Made by a program: the position numbers and the translations under genes
Part shown: one piece after another, positions 10,466 through 23,300 of the stretch
Layout: every line of letters begins with the position of its first letter
Numbering within the stretch: the stretch's first letter is position 1
Notes under the pieces: generated by a model
Database searches by the model: none
What the model was told of the DNA's origin: nothing
The model's input: only the letters and a program-made list of their open reading frames with translations
Source of the DNA: Orbilia blumenaviensis
Taxonomy: Eukaryota > Ascomycota > Orbiliomycetes > Orbiliales > Orbiliaceae
Direction of reading: 5' to 3'
Length of the DNA stretch: 64,000 nucleotides
Assembly: GCA_036872755.1 (NCBI GenBank)
Contig: JAVHNS010000007.1
Location: 992,001-1,056,000, forward strand

Positions 10466-11842
10466 AGCAAGGTGTCCCATATTGTTACTAAACTAAAAAC
10501 TCCGTATACTTTACTACTAAGCTCGGTGTACCGGTAGTGGCGTTGCTACAACTGTATAACAGAAAATCCTACAAGCCAGATCAAGCTTCCACTCGTTATT
10601 TATGATCTTCAAACCGTTACATGAAAATGGAACCACCATCCATTAAGCATCCTTTAAATGGCTTATAAATAAACATCAATACAAAAAGTTTTTGGTTTGA
10701 AGTATTCGAAACACTTGCTTCTTCAAAAGTAGCAGCACCTGATGCGAACGATAGCCTTCAAAACCGCTTTATATGTTTGGGTTTCCTATCATAATACGTG
10801 AAAACATGTCAATGACATCTATTTACTATAAATGCCATCCCCTACCTCCGTAACTCTATATTACCAATAGTATACTCTATCCTAAAAACAGCGAAGGGAA
10901 TCGTATCTACCCCTAGCTATTCAAGTCAACAAAACATTGTGGGGACGTAGACAGCTGGTTAAAGACGCTAGCAAAGATGCTAGCGAAGGTGAAAGGAGCC
11001 CAGCCTCTAGGCCACAGTGAAATCAAACCCTCAAATCCATGACCGAATCATCAGGGTAAAAAACCGTAAGAGGTCGACACCGAGACTGAAACCGATAGTG
11101 ATACTGAACGCCACGTAAGAATCCAACTGAGAGAATGCGTTGAACCGTGGCGTTCTCTGAGCCTAACACTTGTCTCGAGTTGACTAGCCATGGTCTCGAG
11201 ACCAACCAGCCGTAACGCCGGATGGCATTTGGGGTTATGTTGTATTATCTTTAAAGACAGCACAATACATTACATGACATTGGTCTCGTTGGAACCAGAC
11301 ATGACATTACATTACATTACACCCTTAATATGTGTTGCTCCGAGAAGCACAACGCGCAGGAACAACATAATCAGGCTGGATTGGTTTAAAATTTGGGAAT
11401 TGTTGGTTCTTGCGCAAGAATTTACGGGACGTTATATTACGGCGGTCTACACTCGGCCCAATTCCACTTGCTATTTTCCTTTTCAGATGTACCTAGGTGC
11501 AAATTGTTCTGCGAATATACCTGCAAAAAGAGCCCACTGATATGCTAGCACTTATCTGATAACGATATTCAGCCTGTGCTAGCTAAATCCTCAGATCATT
11601 TATATATATATGGATGTCTTTTCAGTCAAATGACAGCCATAAACAATCCAGTATGTCTTCTTGGCCCTGTGCAGCCGACGTGTTCGTGATTATAACGAAT
11701 CTCATAAGTCAACCAATTAGGTAGAAGTCAAGATATCATATATAACGTGAACCACGCAGCTAGAATCACGAGATAATCTCCAGCAGAGCTCACTTCACAA
11801 CCAAATTTCTATTACGTAACGCAAAGAACCAAACAGGACCCT

Positions 11843-11865
11843 AGAAAGAAAGAAAGAAAGAAAAG
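11843..11865 (+). repeat. (GAAA)n microsatellite
   Basis: A short run of AGAA/GAAA units, followed by AAAGATTCTAGATTCTTC. No associated gene. Confidence 0.85.
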
Positions 11866-12100
11866 ATTCTAGATTCTTCACCAATATACCCATCTATAGG
11901 AAGACAGTTCCTGGTCAACCAAGGATTCGGGGCGCGGCTACGGCCCCAATAGCCTAGCTGTTTGGATGTCTAACAATTGCGTCTATGTAGATAGCTGCAT
12001 TCGTCCGCAACACAACATGGAATGTATGTAAATGCACTGCTGGTTTTGAGGCTAATTCCAGTGCTACCCCAAAGCGACTCGGCCATATTCTCGTACCACC

Positions 12101-15100
12101 TAAAAATAAATAAAATTCAAATTTTTTTCATTAAACAAACCTTCTAATAAGCTAAGTTCACCGGCAAACTAAGTTCACGCCCTCGCCAACTGGGAAAGAA
12201 CTGATTCTCAGAAGCTAGAAGAGGAGAAAAGGGTCCAGGTGTGGCTGCCAGGCTGCAGAATCGTGGGTTCGAACCAGGTCCCATGTCTTAAACGTCCTCC
12301 CATGGCTGCAGGTTACCCTAAGACAAGGTAAGGTTAACCGGCTTAAGCGGGCAAGCCCCTCCCAGCGGGAGAGCATCGTGAACTCCATTTTTTCGCATTC
12401 TAGAACGTTTAACTTTTTTCTTTTCTTTTCGGCTCTTGGTTTTTTTTTAGCTGCGGATGGTCAAATGGGGAAATCGGCAACCTCAACACCATGGCCTGAC
12501 ATCCAAATATTTTAATCTTGCATGTACTCAATCCCGATATTTCTCCCGACATATCCACCACCACCACCACCGCTATCACAGATTCAGAGAAGTGAAAGAA
12601 GGGGGGAATGAGAAAGAAAAAAAAGAATAAGGCGGTTAGATAGCGACGGCGAGTTCCCTACCAGCCAGCCTTCACACATTGCCAGCAAAGAATTTGCTCC
12701 GGCCAGACACAATCTATGGGGGTCTTCAAAGAAATAAGAAAAAACTTAGCTGTTTTGAGAGGAAACTTTCTTCTTTTTCCAGTGTGGCGGGGCTATATTC
12801 GCAGATACTGCATGCAATTCGCACGCCCAACCAACTAAGATATCTCCCTCTCTCCGAATAAGGTGTTTACTGTCCGCGTGGGCCTCTCTTGCACCTGAGA
12901 GATACGGAAAAAGATCTACAAAGCAGCCGTTAGCAGTGTGCCAAAAAAAATGAAGATAATGGAGTTTCGTAAAAAAAAATCTAGCGCTGGGGCGGACCCA
13001 TAGAGTTGGGAGCTCGAGTCTCGAATTCGTCAACCACCCTTGTGCATATGCATATGCAAGCGAAGCTTCTTCTTCATATTCTTAAAAAAAATTTAAGACC
13101 TTGTAATTTGAAGGACAAGCAATTGCTACCGAAGGGAATTAAGGCCCCATCTCGCCACAGATAATATAGTCTCAGTCCTTTGTTTTTGGGATGATCGACC
13201 CCGGGGGACAGGTATTATCCTTGTCTTTCGTCTTCCGCCCGATCGAAGCCCTGAAGGTTATCTATTTCTGGACCCACCCGCGTGCCACCTTGAAAGAACT
13301 AAGTCAATCAAAAAGGTAAGAAAACTCGACGGGGAAGAAGAGGAAGAGGATGGATGATCTTGAGACAGACTGGAAAGGGGGAGTTCGGCGAGTTTACACA
13401 CTCCACTTTTAAGAATTTTTCCTCTCACTTTCTTTTTCGGATTTTTTCCCCTTTCGAAACGGAGAGGGTGGCATCTTTTTTTTTTTTTTTTTTCGATATG
13501 TAGATAGTGATGTGGTGGTGGTGAGAGAATTGGCTCAACAATAGGCTCAAGCAACTGGGGCTGGCAGATGACCTTTTTGTTTCGCGGACAGGCCGACAGC
13601 AGGAGACCCAACGGCCGGAGAGATCCAGAGAGGATAGATCGGATGAAGGTTTAGAGCTGATATCTGCAATGGCGGAGATGGCAGTTGATGTTGCAGGCTA
13701 GATTTGAACGTACTTTCTGTTCTTGTAAATTATAATTGTTGGAGCTTGGGCTCAGGTTCAAAGGAAAATTAGACAGGAAAATGTAAAAAAAAAAAGAAGA
13801 AGAAGAAAAAGCTGTAAAATTCAATAGAAGAAAGAAAGGAAATAAAGAAAAACACCGAGATTTTAAGTATTCCGTCGGGCAGCTTCGAGCATGACATCAA
13901 GCCCTTCCGGATTTCACGATTTGCAGGTCAAACAATAATATGACGACGGCGGCGGGCGGCAGATAACGTTAAAATTGACATCGTCGTGCGTTTAAGCTAT
14001 ACCCCGGACGTTCCCATTGGCTTGGCCCGACGTCGCGTCAATTGGGTTCACGATGGTCCTGTTTTGAGCCCCTTCCCAATTGAGACACCTATTACATAAC
14101 CCACCTCGAAGCCAACGGTGGGATTATAAGTGATAGCCGGCTAGCCATGTGTATACGTATACACAGCTCTTCGATCGCGATTCGATCGCAACTGATTGAC
14201 ACAGAACAATGAACATAAGAATGCCTTGCGGGTGATACAGGGTCGTACATACTGTAGCTTCCCCGACAGTGCACCACCGGTAATTAGGCGTATTATGACC
14301 ATGATATGATATCAGACGGCAAGAAAGCCAAGACGCTCACGATAATCCTTGAGCTAGCCAGCCTAGCTCTCCACCCCCGCATTGGCGAGCCTGCGATCGT
14401 AGATGACCATGCACCATCAACGTTATAACCTGCAAGCTATTGGCGGCGAAAGTACAGGTACACCAGCAAGCGGGTGACCAGGTACTCGGTAGGCAATGAC
14501 ATGTAATGGTTAGGAAGGACGCCCGATTCTCACAGGCTCCCACGCCAATGTGCTTGTGTCAATGCAATAACCCTTGAAATTGCATGTCAGCAGCCTTTCG
14601 AATTCACTTTGGTGGTTCTTTCTCAACTGCACCGGGATGCATGGGGGAGACTTTCCTGGGGGACTCAAGCTCGAGTGCAACGTTCTCCATGGGAATCTAA
14701 GCCATACTGAAGCTGTCGACTTTTTTTTCTCTTCCAGTTTGTTAGCAAGTCTGGACCGGACGGCAAGCCAGGGTATGCATGGCAAATGCCGGGATTCGAA
14801 ATCCGTTAGCTTGCTCTGGTGACATTCCTTTTTCTCGATTTGGGTTTGTCGGTATTCGGCCACAGCTAGCAGCTGTCTTGCAATTGCCTCCTCCTCCCAA
14901 TCCTGCAAGCTTGCGCCGGAGCCTGCGTCTCCTTCTCTTCCATTTTATTTTTTCTCATTCGATGGTGCATTTCTTCTTGGGGGGTGGGTAAGGTTGTAGA
15001 AAGTATTTAAGATGGCGGGGCACCCGTTTCGAAAGCATGATTAATTAATATTCCTGGCAGCAATAGCAGTGGATATCACTGAAGTTAGTTCACCAATACT

Positions 15101-15424
15101 AAGGGTTCTCGACATCATTGTATAGACAGCGTCCAAAACCTGATTTTTGTCAACTTCTCTTCTAATCATACACCATATATCTTTAATATTAATTATCCTC
15201 AGTGCCTTTTGTGACCGAATTCGAGCTCTTTCGCACACTCGCCGGATCATCCAGGTCGTTGTCCTCACCTGACTCTACCTGTCGGCCAATTTCCACTCTT
15301 TCCCCCTCGACCACCTCTTTAAAGACCCCCCTCCCAACCCACCCCGCAGTCCAACTGCAATTATCACCACCCCACTACCAAAAAAACCTACAATCTACAA
15401 TCTCCACCATCTCTAAAATCCATC
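12101..15424. other. No supported gene; homopurine/homopyrimidine-rich spacer
   Basis: Composition changes here from TA-rich decay to normal intergenic texture. There are a T18 run (13476-13493), A-rich stretches near 13790 and a CCACCA run near 12548. Palindromes occur at 13043-13058 and 14148-14165. Open frames up to 132 codons have no recognisable domain and lack supporting splice logic. The last 250 bases are pyrimidine-rich and form the promoter/5' UTR of the dehydrogenase at 15425. Confidence 0.55.
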
Positions 15425-16390
15425 ATGCCAATGGCTGATCCAGTTATCAATCCAACTTCGTCCGTTCCAGCGGCTGAGCCTCAAATCGAAATGACTGGCT
15501 CCACAGACCTCTCCGGCAGACCTCAAATAGTCGCACCCTCCCGCAAAAACACCCATGGTGTCGTCTCAGGCCCCGTGCCCCACATCCTCGATGCCGCCAC
15601 AGGTCTAACTCCCACCCTCCAAAAATTCCGTCTAGACGGCAAAGTCGCCGTCGTAACCGGTGGCGCCCGAGGTCTCGGTTTCAACATGGCATGCGCTCTC
15701 TGCGAATGCGGTGTTAAGGGCATCGCTATCCTTGATATTCTCCAAGAACATGGTGATGATGCCATCGCCCTTCTTCATCAGAAATACGGCGTCGCAGCTG
15801 CATTCTACAAGATCGATGTTCGTGATGAAGAGGCTGTTCGTGATGTCATTGCTTCGGTTCAGATCCATTTGGGATCAGTGGATATCCTGCTCTGTTCGGC
15901 CGGTATTGCGGATTCGAACATCAAAGCTGAAGAATACCCAATTGATAAATTCCGTCGTTTGATCGATATCAACCTTACCGGATCATTCATCTGCGCCCAA
16001 GCCGCCGCTCGCGCAATGATCACAAAAGGAAAGGGCGGAAGCATCATTTTCATCGGCTCGATGTCTGGTCACATTGTCAACTTCCCACAGCAACAGGCTT
16101 GCTACAACGCCTCGAAGGCTGGAGTTATCCATTTGATGAAGAGTCTTGCCGCAGAATGGGCACCGCATGGTATTAGATGCAACAGCATCTCGCCAGGATA
16201 CATGGACACTGCCCTTAACCGTGTCCCAGCTTTGGAAGCTCAGAAGACTATCTGGAAGAGCCGAACCCCACAAGAAAGGCTCGGAAATGTCGATGAGCTG
16301 AATAACACCGCTGTATTCCTAGCCAGCGAAGCCAGTTCGTTCATGACCGGGTCGGATCTAATTATTGATGGTGGATATTGTTGTTGGTAG
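15425..16390 (+). CDS. Short-chain dehydrogenase/reductase (polyol/ketose reductase-like)
   Basis: A single exon of 321 aa. Classical SDR motifs are present: the cofactor loop TGGARGLG (78-85), the active-site region Asn183 (DINLTG), Ser212/Ser214 (IGSMSG) and YNASK with Tyr227 and Lys231, then the SPGYMDT segment and a C-terminal IDGGY. About 60 extra residues precede the Rossmann fold, a Ser/Pro-rich leader. The fold and the DGKVAVVTGG..GLG opening resemble fungal NADP(H)-dependent mannitol/sorbose or D-arabinitol dehydrogenases, which interconvert sugars and polyols in the cytosol. The exact substrate cannot be read from sequence. The start could also be the Met two codons downstream. The 5' leader is CT-rich with no TATA box close by. 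Confidence 0.9.
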   Translation: MPMADPVINPTSSVPAAEPQIEMTGSTDLSGRPQIVAPSRKNTHGVVSGPVPHILDAATGLTPTLQKFRLDGKVAVVTGGARGLGFNMACALCECGVKGIAILDILQEHGDDAIALLHQKYGVAAAFYKIDVRDEEAVRDVIASVQIHLGSVDILLCSAGIADSNIKAEEYPIDKFRRLIDINLTGSFICAQAAARAMITKGKGGSIIFIGSMSGHIVNFPQQQACYNASKAGVIHLMKSLAAEWAPHGIRCNSISPGYMDTALNRVPALEAQKTIWKSRTPQERLGNVDELNNTAVFLASEASSFMTGSDLIIDGGYCCW

Positions 16391-17574
16391 AAGTGGTTCT
16401 GCCGTTCTTTCCTTTTATTTGGCTTGCTTTTACTTGTTTCTTCCTTCTTTCGCGTCTGTTCTTTTTTCTCGCTGGGTTTTTTTGTCTTGAGATTCGAAGA
16501 TTTGTTTAAGGCGGAGTTTATGGGTACTATTGCTAGAGACCTCTATCAAAGCTATAGCTCTCTTTTTCCCTCTGACCCTATCTACGCCACTTTCTAACCT
16601 AACGCAATCTTACCTCACCTCAGCGAAAATAATAACAACAAGAAGAAGATCTAGTAACAAGAAAAGAAAGCTTCTAGAGCATCGGGCGGAGTTTTCTCTT
16701 TCCTTCCTTTCCTTCCTTTATCACAAAAAAGCACCAACGACATCAACCCAATACAAAAACACGCGCAGGAGTAAAACTGAATAACCAAAAAAAGTTGCAG
16801 GCGGGGGGCGTTTCATTGTTATTTCTCTGGGAAATTCGGGCGGAATATCTTATTAAAAAAAAAAAGATAGGAGGGGGCTGTTATATTATTGATCTTTTCA
16901 TGTTCTTTCTAGCCTTTATATCTTCAGCCTACTCGGCTTGGATGCGCATTGTCTTGATTTTTACTTACATCATGTCAACGTTCCCTTCTTTCTTTGTCAG
17001 CCCTGCTATACAAATACTTAATTAATAAAAATCTCGACGGATTCAACTTAAATATACTTCTATTCTCTGTTTCTACTGTAAATTTTGATTTCGTAGAAAT
17101 AGTCTGTGTAACACTCTTATCTGACCGGATATTGGGACCACCCAGCGCCCAGCCCATTGGAACCCAGTTCACATTTCACCTGTAGCGGAAAACGGTCATA
17201 TCCGGGCATCAAGAACGTTGGATGATAGAATTGTTTACAAGAAAGGAAAATGGAAACAAGAAGAGAACAGACTATGTAGGGAAAACACATGCGAATGCCA
17301 TAAAGAAACTAAGGGGGAAAAAAAAAGCATATAACTATGTCCATCATCGTTACTGAACAAGAAACCCATAGCGGAACACCCTGCAAGTGAGAGGAAAAAA
17401 AGAACAGAGGACGTTGGTAACGACATCATAAGGCGGAGGGGGAAGCAAACGAAAATGGAAGTAGCGTAACGGGGGCAGGGAAATTCTACCCTACGGTTAT
17501 TCGAAAAGGAGCGAGGATATTAAGAGAGCGTGTGTGCATGCGTGCATGTGCAAGTATACGTTATATAAGAAGGC
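16391..17574. other. Intergenic, converging 3' ends
   Basis: The T-rich 3' region of the dehydrogenase meets the 3' end of the reverse-strand SYLF-SH3 gene. No coding potential above background. Confidence 0.6.
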
Positions 17575-19310
17575 TTAGACTGCCTCAACGTAATTGCTAG
17601 GGAAGATGCCTGTTCGATCGCCAATCTTGCCGGTCCACCAGTCCTAAAATTCACTCAAGCTTTAGTATCCCTTGTCTGAAAGGATAGAAAAGAAAAATGG
17701 TCTCTCCGGAGGATGGGTACTTACATTCTTGGAATCGGTTCTCTTAACGATGGTAATGATTTCACCCTTCTTGAAACCAAGGTCACCGGGTTGGTCTATC
17801 CATTAATCGTTAGTCTCTTGACCTAGGATTCCCAAGAAATATAGTAAATTGTAGATAACGTACCAGCATCGAACGTATACAACGCAACAGCCTGGTTAGC
17901 ACCCAGCGTTGACGCCCTAGATGGTCCCTTAAAATCCGGCTTGGGCGCCGCCGGCCTGCCTGGCGCGTTTTGCGAGGTAGGCGTTGATGGGGCATCCGTA
18001 TACGTAGAGTTGAAGTGCTGTCGCTGGAAAGCCTGCTCCCTCGTCAGATTGAACCCATCCAGATCGCTATCCCTCGCACTGCTCCCTCTCCTATTCGGGT
18101 TTTCATTGTACATCCCACGGTCGTACACTTCGTCTTGCCAGGTCGATGCCCTCGATGGGCGACGGTTGGCAGTAGGACTATTACGCTCCTCTCCATAGGC
18201 GGGACCACGGTTTCCCTCCCACACAGTATCATCGTGATGTTCATCGTAGACGGGGATATCGTTATACATATCCTCCGTCGAATTTCCGCCGCGGAACACA
18301 CGGGAGTTGAGAACCCGGTACAGAGTATCAGCCTCAGCAGGTGCAGGCACGGACCCTGTCAGCAATGATGAGGCTTTGCAATTTGTACCGTAAAACTTCT
18401 TGTTCGCATCCCGACGTTCGATGATGACGGAGCCTTCAAGGGAAACGCCGGCGAAAAGACCCTTCGTCTTACTGTAAGAGAATATACCGGCGACACCCTT
18501 GAGACTGGCCGCTCCACCTGCTTCGGCGTTTCGTCCGACGGGGCCGGCTGCTATCGAGACGTTTCCGCCGAGGGTTATGCTACCGGCCGAGGAGAAGGTC
18601 TTGATGGCGGCATTGTCGTTTAGGATCATAACAAAGTCTGTCAGTTCGGCACCAATTTGGCCACCAAATCCAGCGCTAGTAGGTGTAAGTGTCACAATTT
18701 CATGTTAGCCTTTCGCACATATATTTCTAGTAAATTTTATGTGATTCCATTTCCATCCGGGATTCGATATGTAACGTACCCAGCCGTAGCGATAGCGCTC
18801 GGGGCAGACCACGATCCATCAGCCAATCGAGCGACGACAAGACCGGAACCAACTCTGCCAGAGAACAAGAAACCGGCCTTTAGAACCGTGATAACTGCGA
18901 GACCCTAAACAAACACCTCCCAAGAAGGGAAATCGGTCAGAAACTACATTCCGGCTCGTACCGAGCGAAGGAGGTTTTTTTGCTTCGCACCTTTGCATTC
19001 TGCAACACCGACGGCGGGATGATCTTATCCGGGCCGAATGCCTGTCGCGGGTCTATAAAGCTTGCGAGAACGCGACTGGCTTTGCGACATTCGCCTGGAA
19101 GTAAGAAAGAGAATGAACGTTAGAATATGCATGTACTAAAGTCGTATCTTCCAAATTTTCCCCAATTTTTCCCTCGAATTTTTTCGGGGAAAAACAAAAT
19201 CTAGGATATGCGGGGTTTTTATGGCGCAAGTCCCTTGAATTCCGGCGGCAGAAGGGAGTTTAAAGTGACGTACTGTTCAAGCTAGCTGGGAGAGGGTTAT
19301 TGATGCCCAT
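17575..19310 (-). CDS. YSC84: SYLF-SH3 actin-patch protein (Ysc84/Lsb4-like)
   Basis: Reverse-strand model with exons 19310-19274, 19094-18991, 18904-18780, 18675-17864, 17795-17725 and 17643-17575 gives 405 aa with all phases matching. The N-terminus (MGINNPLPASL..ECRKASRVL, DPRQAFGPDKIIPP, GLAVITVLKAGFLFSGR, GSGLVVARL) and the following GFGGQIGAELTDFVMILN and GRNAEA blocks make up the lipid-binding SYLF (Ysc84) domain over about residues 1-210. A disordered Ser/Asn/Arg-rich linker follows. The C-terminus is an SH3 domain (ALYTFDA, GDLGFKKGEIITI, DWWTGKIGDRTGIFPSNYV). Members bind phosphoinositides and bundle actin at endocytic patches, with the SH3 recruiting Las17/WASP. The domain order is the standard one for fungi. 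Confidence 0.93.
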
Positions 19311-20399
19311 GAGTCCGGTTTATAAAGGATGAATAGAAGGTAGGTTTCCGGAGTCGGGTAAGAGGTATACAGCGGGGTCGATGGGGATCCGAAAGAACGT
19401 TGGAGGTTGACGAGGGAAAAAGTGGCGATGGTTTGGGCCAAGCAAGCGGGTTTCTGAAGCTATTCGTGGGTGGTAAATTTAAGTGGGTTTAAGGGAGATC
19501 CAATGCCCACGCAAGTCAAGGGCTGGGTGTTTTTTTGGCGATAGCTTGTTAGCTTGGCTGACAAAGAGATTCTTCACACCCAATACAAAGCAATACAATG
19601 CGAATGGAACTTGTAGGCTTCAAGACAGGACGAGATTTAAAAGGATAAAACGTTCAAAGAACATACTTAGCGATTTGAATATATATACTTATATGTCTCT
19701 GAAAAAAGTAAGAGAGACTGCAAGCTTAGCATGCGCATTAGTACATAAGATCATCCTCACTTACTAGCATATTCGCATAGAATGTAGCATTGACGATTCG
19801 ATAGGTGCTCAGCCACAGCCCTTCAAGGGCAAGGCCTTGGTTCGGGCCAAACAGCTATTCCATTCGCCCTGTTTGCTCCGTTAAATCCATGGAAAGTTTC
19901 GATATGTCTCTGCCTACGCGTAATTGCCTGCGCTTTGAATGTAATGGCCTGCAGGCGGGAACATGAACATCAGCTGACGGCCGCCCCGGATGACAAATGG
20001 GCGTTCTGTGCGACGGGCTGCAGTGCCATACTACTAGTCCTGGTTCATGCAGTTGGTACTTCGGGAGGTTAGTGTCTGTACAGACATATCTAGTATTTTA
20101 TGTACCACCAGTGTAATTTATCTAGGGTATTTCTGATGGGATGTGTAACAGGTACTGGCTGAACTATTGCTACACGACGATTTTTTTTATGTACATACAT
20201 ATCAAGTAGGTATATATACAGACTCATTGCAAACTGACGCCCCCGGGATATCTGGATTTATTTATTTACAAAGGGAGAGGAAGAAAAAGGAGAAGGATGA
20301 GGACGTAGAGAAGAAGTAAGGTGTGAAGGGGAGGAATAAAAATACAAACATTGGTGGTGGAGTATTCGATAACTTCACTCCGTAGTACATACTTGGGAT
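19311..20399. other. Intergenic; upstream of Ysc84 and downstream of the PPR gene
   Basis: No coding signal. It contains the promoter of the reverse-strand SYLF-SH3 gene and the 3' flank of the reverse-strand PPR-type gene. Confidence 0.6.
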
Positions 20400-23300
20400 T
20401 TAATCAGGATCGAAGATGCTCATCTTTCTCTGCTCGATTGCTTCTTCATCCGACACTCCCATCTCAACTCTCGCCCAGATGACCTCATCGAGCCATTCTT
20501 GCGGCCACGGTCCGTCGTAGAATCTCTGTCGCATATAATCCGAGAGTTGGTTGATAACATCTTCCGGCATTTCTTCGTCCCCGCCTGTATTTTTATCGAG
20601 ATTAATGGGTATAGCTCCAGAAACTGCCGCCCTTCCTTCGTCTGTCCTCGGCAGGTTAAACCCGATTGGCGGTTGCTGCCAGTATTTCTTAATTCTTTCC
20701 TCCAGTGCCCTCACTTGCTTCATCTGCATTCTGAGCTTCTTGTTTAGCTCTGCATAGGCCTCGAGCTTCTTTGTTACATCGTGACCCTCCATCATTTGCT
20801 CCGTCAGCTCCGCCTTCATCTTGTTCCTCTTCCTCAAATTCCTCTTCCACCATTTATGCATCAAACTTCTCGTTCGTCGAATTTCCGTCGACAGGGACCA
20901 CTGTGGGAACTGCGACGCCGCAAGGTGCTTCATATACCAGTAAGCATGTCGCCTGGCGACCGGGGCTTGTCCGCGCGACGACACCCTTGCGATACCTGCT
21001 ATCGTGATTTCAATAGCCTTTTTCCGTGGATATAATCCCCATACCAACGCCATCCCATGCATTGCAGTGTACGCCCCGACAGGATCATTGGCCTGCCAGA
21101 AACATCGAAGGATGTAGTTATATGTCTCCCGAGTCGGTGCCACAGAACTGCTCAGCAAAACCATATCATGGAAAAGTTTCCGATGGGAAGGGAGTTTTGA
21201 AACGTCTTCGTCGCTCTTTAGAGCCCGGTACAGGGAGACCCAGAGGATTCTATACTGCGCGGCGTTGGGAGTCATATTGAACCCTTCGGGGTCTGCGAGC
21301 ATGGCCTGCGTTTTAAACAGCTTTTCATAGGCCTTTTGGTTGGAAATCATTATCAGCAGGGGGTTTGAGAGAGCAGCATTGGGTGTCATTTTGGCTTTGT
21401 GGAACAGGTCAAGGGCCGAGGTTGCTTTCAGAACGTTATTACTCTTGGTGCATCGTCTGAGAAGAAGGCCGAATGTTGCTGGATCCGCCGGTGGGACCAG
21501 GTCGTAGTCGCGAATTAAGTCAGCGAATATTGCCTCAGCGAGTTCGGTAAGTGGCTTAGGCCGCATCTCATTTACAACCGAAAGCTGGGTATTCGGGCGC
21601 TGTTCGAATCTTAGAAGCATCTCTTCAATCCCGTCTGGCAATCTAATAGTAACCTGGGGTATAATTTGTCGTTCCCTCGCACCTACACCGTCCCGAAGAT
21701 CGAGCTGCTCCGGCTCAGTAGGCTGAAACTCAGGTTCGTGGAGAACTTGTTCAAATGTTGCATTATGTCGGTACATCGGCTCAAGAAGTCGTCTTATCAT
21801 TCTAGACGCCAGGGTCTCTAGCATGCCGACCTTGCCGTGTTCGTCGAGTAGCATGATGAATAGATTGTACGTTGTTGTATCCATACGCAGTCCCAGAGTC
21901 TGCATCGTCCTCGCAATTCTAAGGGCAGGCTCGATTCGGTTCCTTCGGATAAGGTTACGCATCCAATTACCCATAATAATCCTGGCTTTCTCTTTCTCCG
22001 GCATAAGTCTTAGGGCCGATACCGAGAGATATCTGAGTTCCGCTTCATCGACGGTCGGATCGTTCTGGGCGTTTATAGCCGCGGTCTTGAATTTGTAGTC
22101 CCAGTACATGGCAGTAGCTTGGTCGTCGATAAGGTTGGAGTGAACAGTCAATGCATGCTCATACACCGCCATAGCATCCCTGAAATATCCCGCTTCAAGA
22201 AAAGATAATGCCACTCGCAGGTACTCCTTTGGCTGGATATCTGGACAGTATTTTACCATTTGATGGTAAAGCTTAAGAGCTTCTTGGTTGTACTTCATCT
22301 CCTTCGATTTGAGATTCTGTGCCCCCGCTGCTTCTGCAAGGGAATGGTAACACACAATCGTGGGTATGAAAAGCTTGGGAATGGCTGTCCCGTGGCGGGA
22401 AATTACCTTGTCGATAATCCGTTTTGATGCTTCAGGTTGATTCTCCGTTGCATGGAGCCTAGTCCCAATGGTATACCATATCATCGAGGGCTTATTCTCG
22501 AGACCTAGCTGCCAGATCTGGAACGCCTTGTCGCGTTGGCCGTGCCAAAACAAGGCTTCGATATATCCGATCCATTGTTCCTCCGTCAATTCCGCTCCAA
22601 CGTAACACATAAGGTCACCTAGCCAGATTTTCTTTGGTGAGGGGATAGGATCCTTCTCCAACGCCCACAACCTAGCCCATGCATCCTCATTAAACAACTT
22701 AGCAAGGTGCGTTTTTGAATATAAAATTCGGAACAGCCTCCAGCATTGTTTGTATGTGAAGGCGCAAGGGTGAGCTTTGGCCATCTGGAGCCTCATAAAG
22801 AACTTCTTGAGAAGGCCTTTCTCATTGTGTGGGAGGGCTTCCACTTCAGGCTCCAGTTCATGGTGTTCTAAAGGGTCGATCTCATGCAGAGGCTTCAGGA
22901 AACCGGTCCTAAACATCTCATCCAGCTTTTCGTTTGGGAGGTATACAGTTTTATAGGCGGGTTCCTCGTCTGGGTCCTGTTCGAAAGGATCGATATCTTC
23001 GTCAAAATCGTCATAAGGGCCAATAGTGTCCTCATCCTGCTTCTTCTCCAATTCCTGCTCGACTTCGTTTATGATCTTTCGCATATGTCGAGAATTCCCT
23101 CCCATACGACCGAGCAACTCTGCCATTTGCCGGTCGCCATCCTTGTCTAAGAAGGGTAGACCCTCGTCGTCCTCTTCGTCGTTAAAGGGATCACGTTTTG
23201 GTCGAATGAGCGAGGTCGAAAAGTGACATTTTGAACCCAGCAACTGAGAAAAAACTGGCACTGCACCAGTCCGTCTCAGACCGGTACCATGGCTAAGAAT

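Larger units (their letters stand above)
8844..12100. other. No supported gene; TA-rich, relic-like
   Basis: Frames are short throughout. It carries two copies of the dispersed CCAACGAGACC motif (10405-10417 and, reversed, 11282-11300), a GAAA microsatellite and small hairpins. The texture resembles decayed repeats, but I cannot name an element. Confidence 0.55.

Noticed and set aside
12229..12300. Possible tRNA (GGTTCGAACC-type string near 12268-12277)
   Set aside because: The flanks do not form a T stem or an acceptor stem of seven pairs, and no D arm is present.
14779..14830. Possible tRNA T arm (GGGATTCGAAATCC)
   Set aside because: The stem pairs only three bases and the rest of a cloverleaf is missing.
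15523..16273. Several reverse-strand frames inside the dehydrogenase
   Set aside because: They are shadows of a complete, motif-bearing forward gene.
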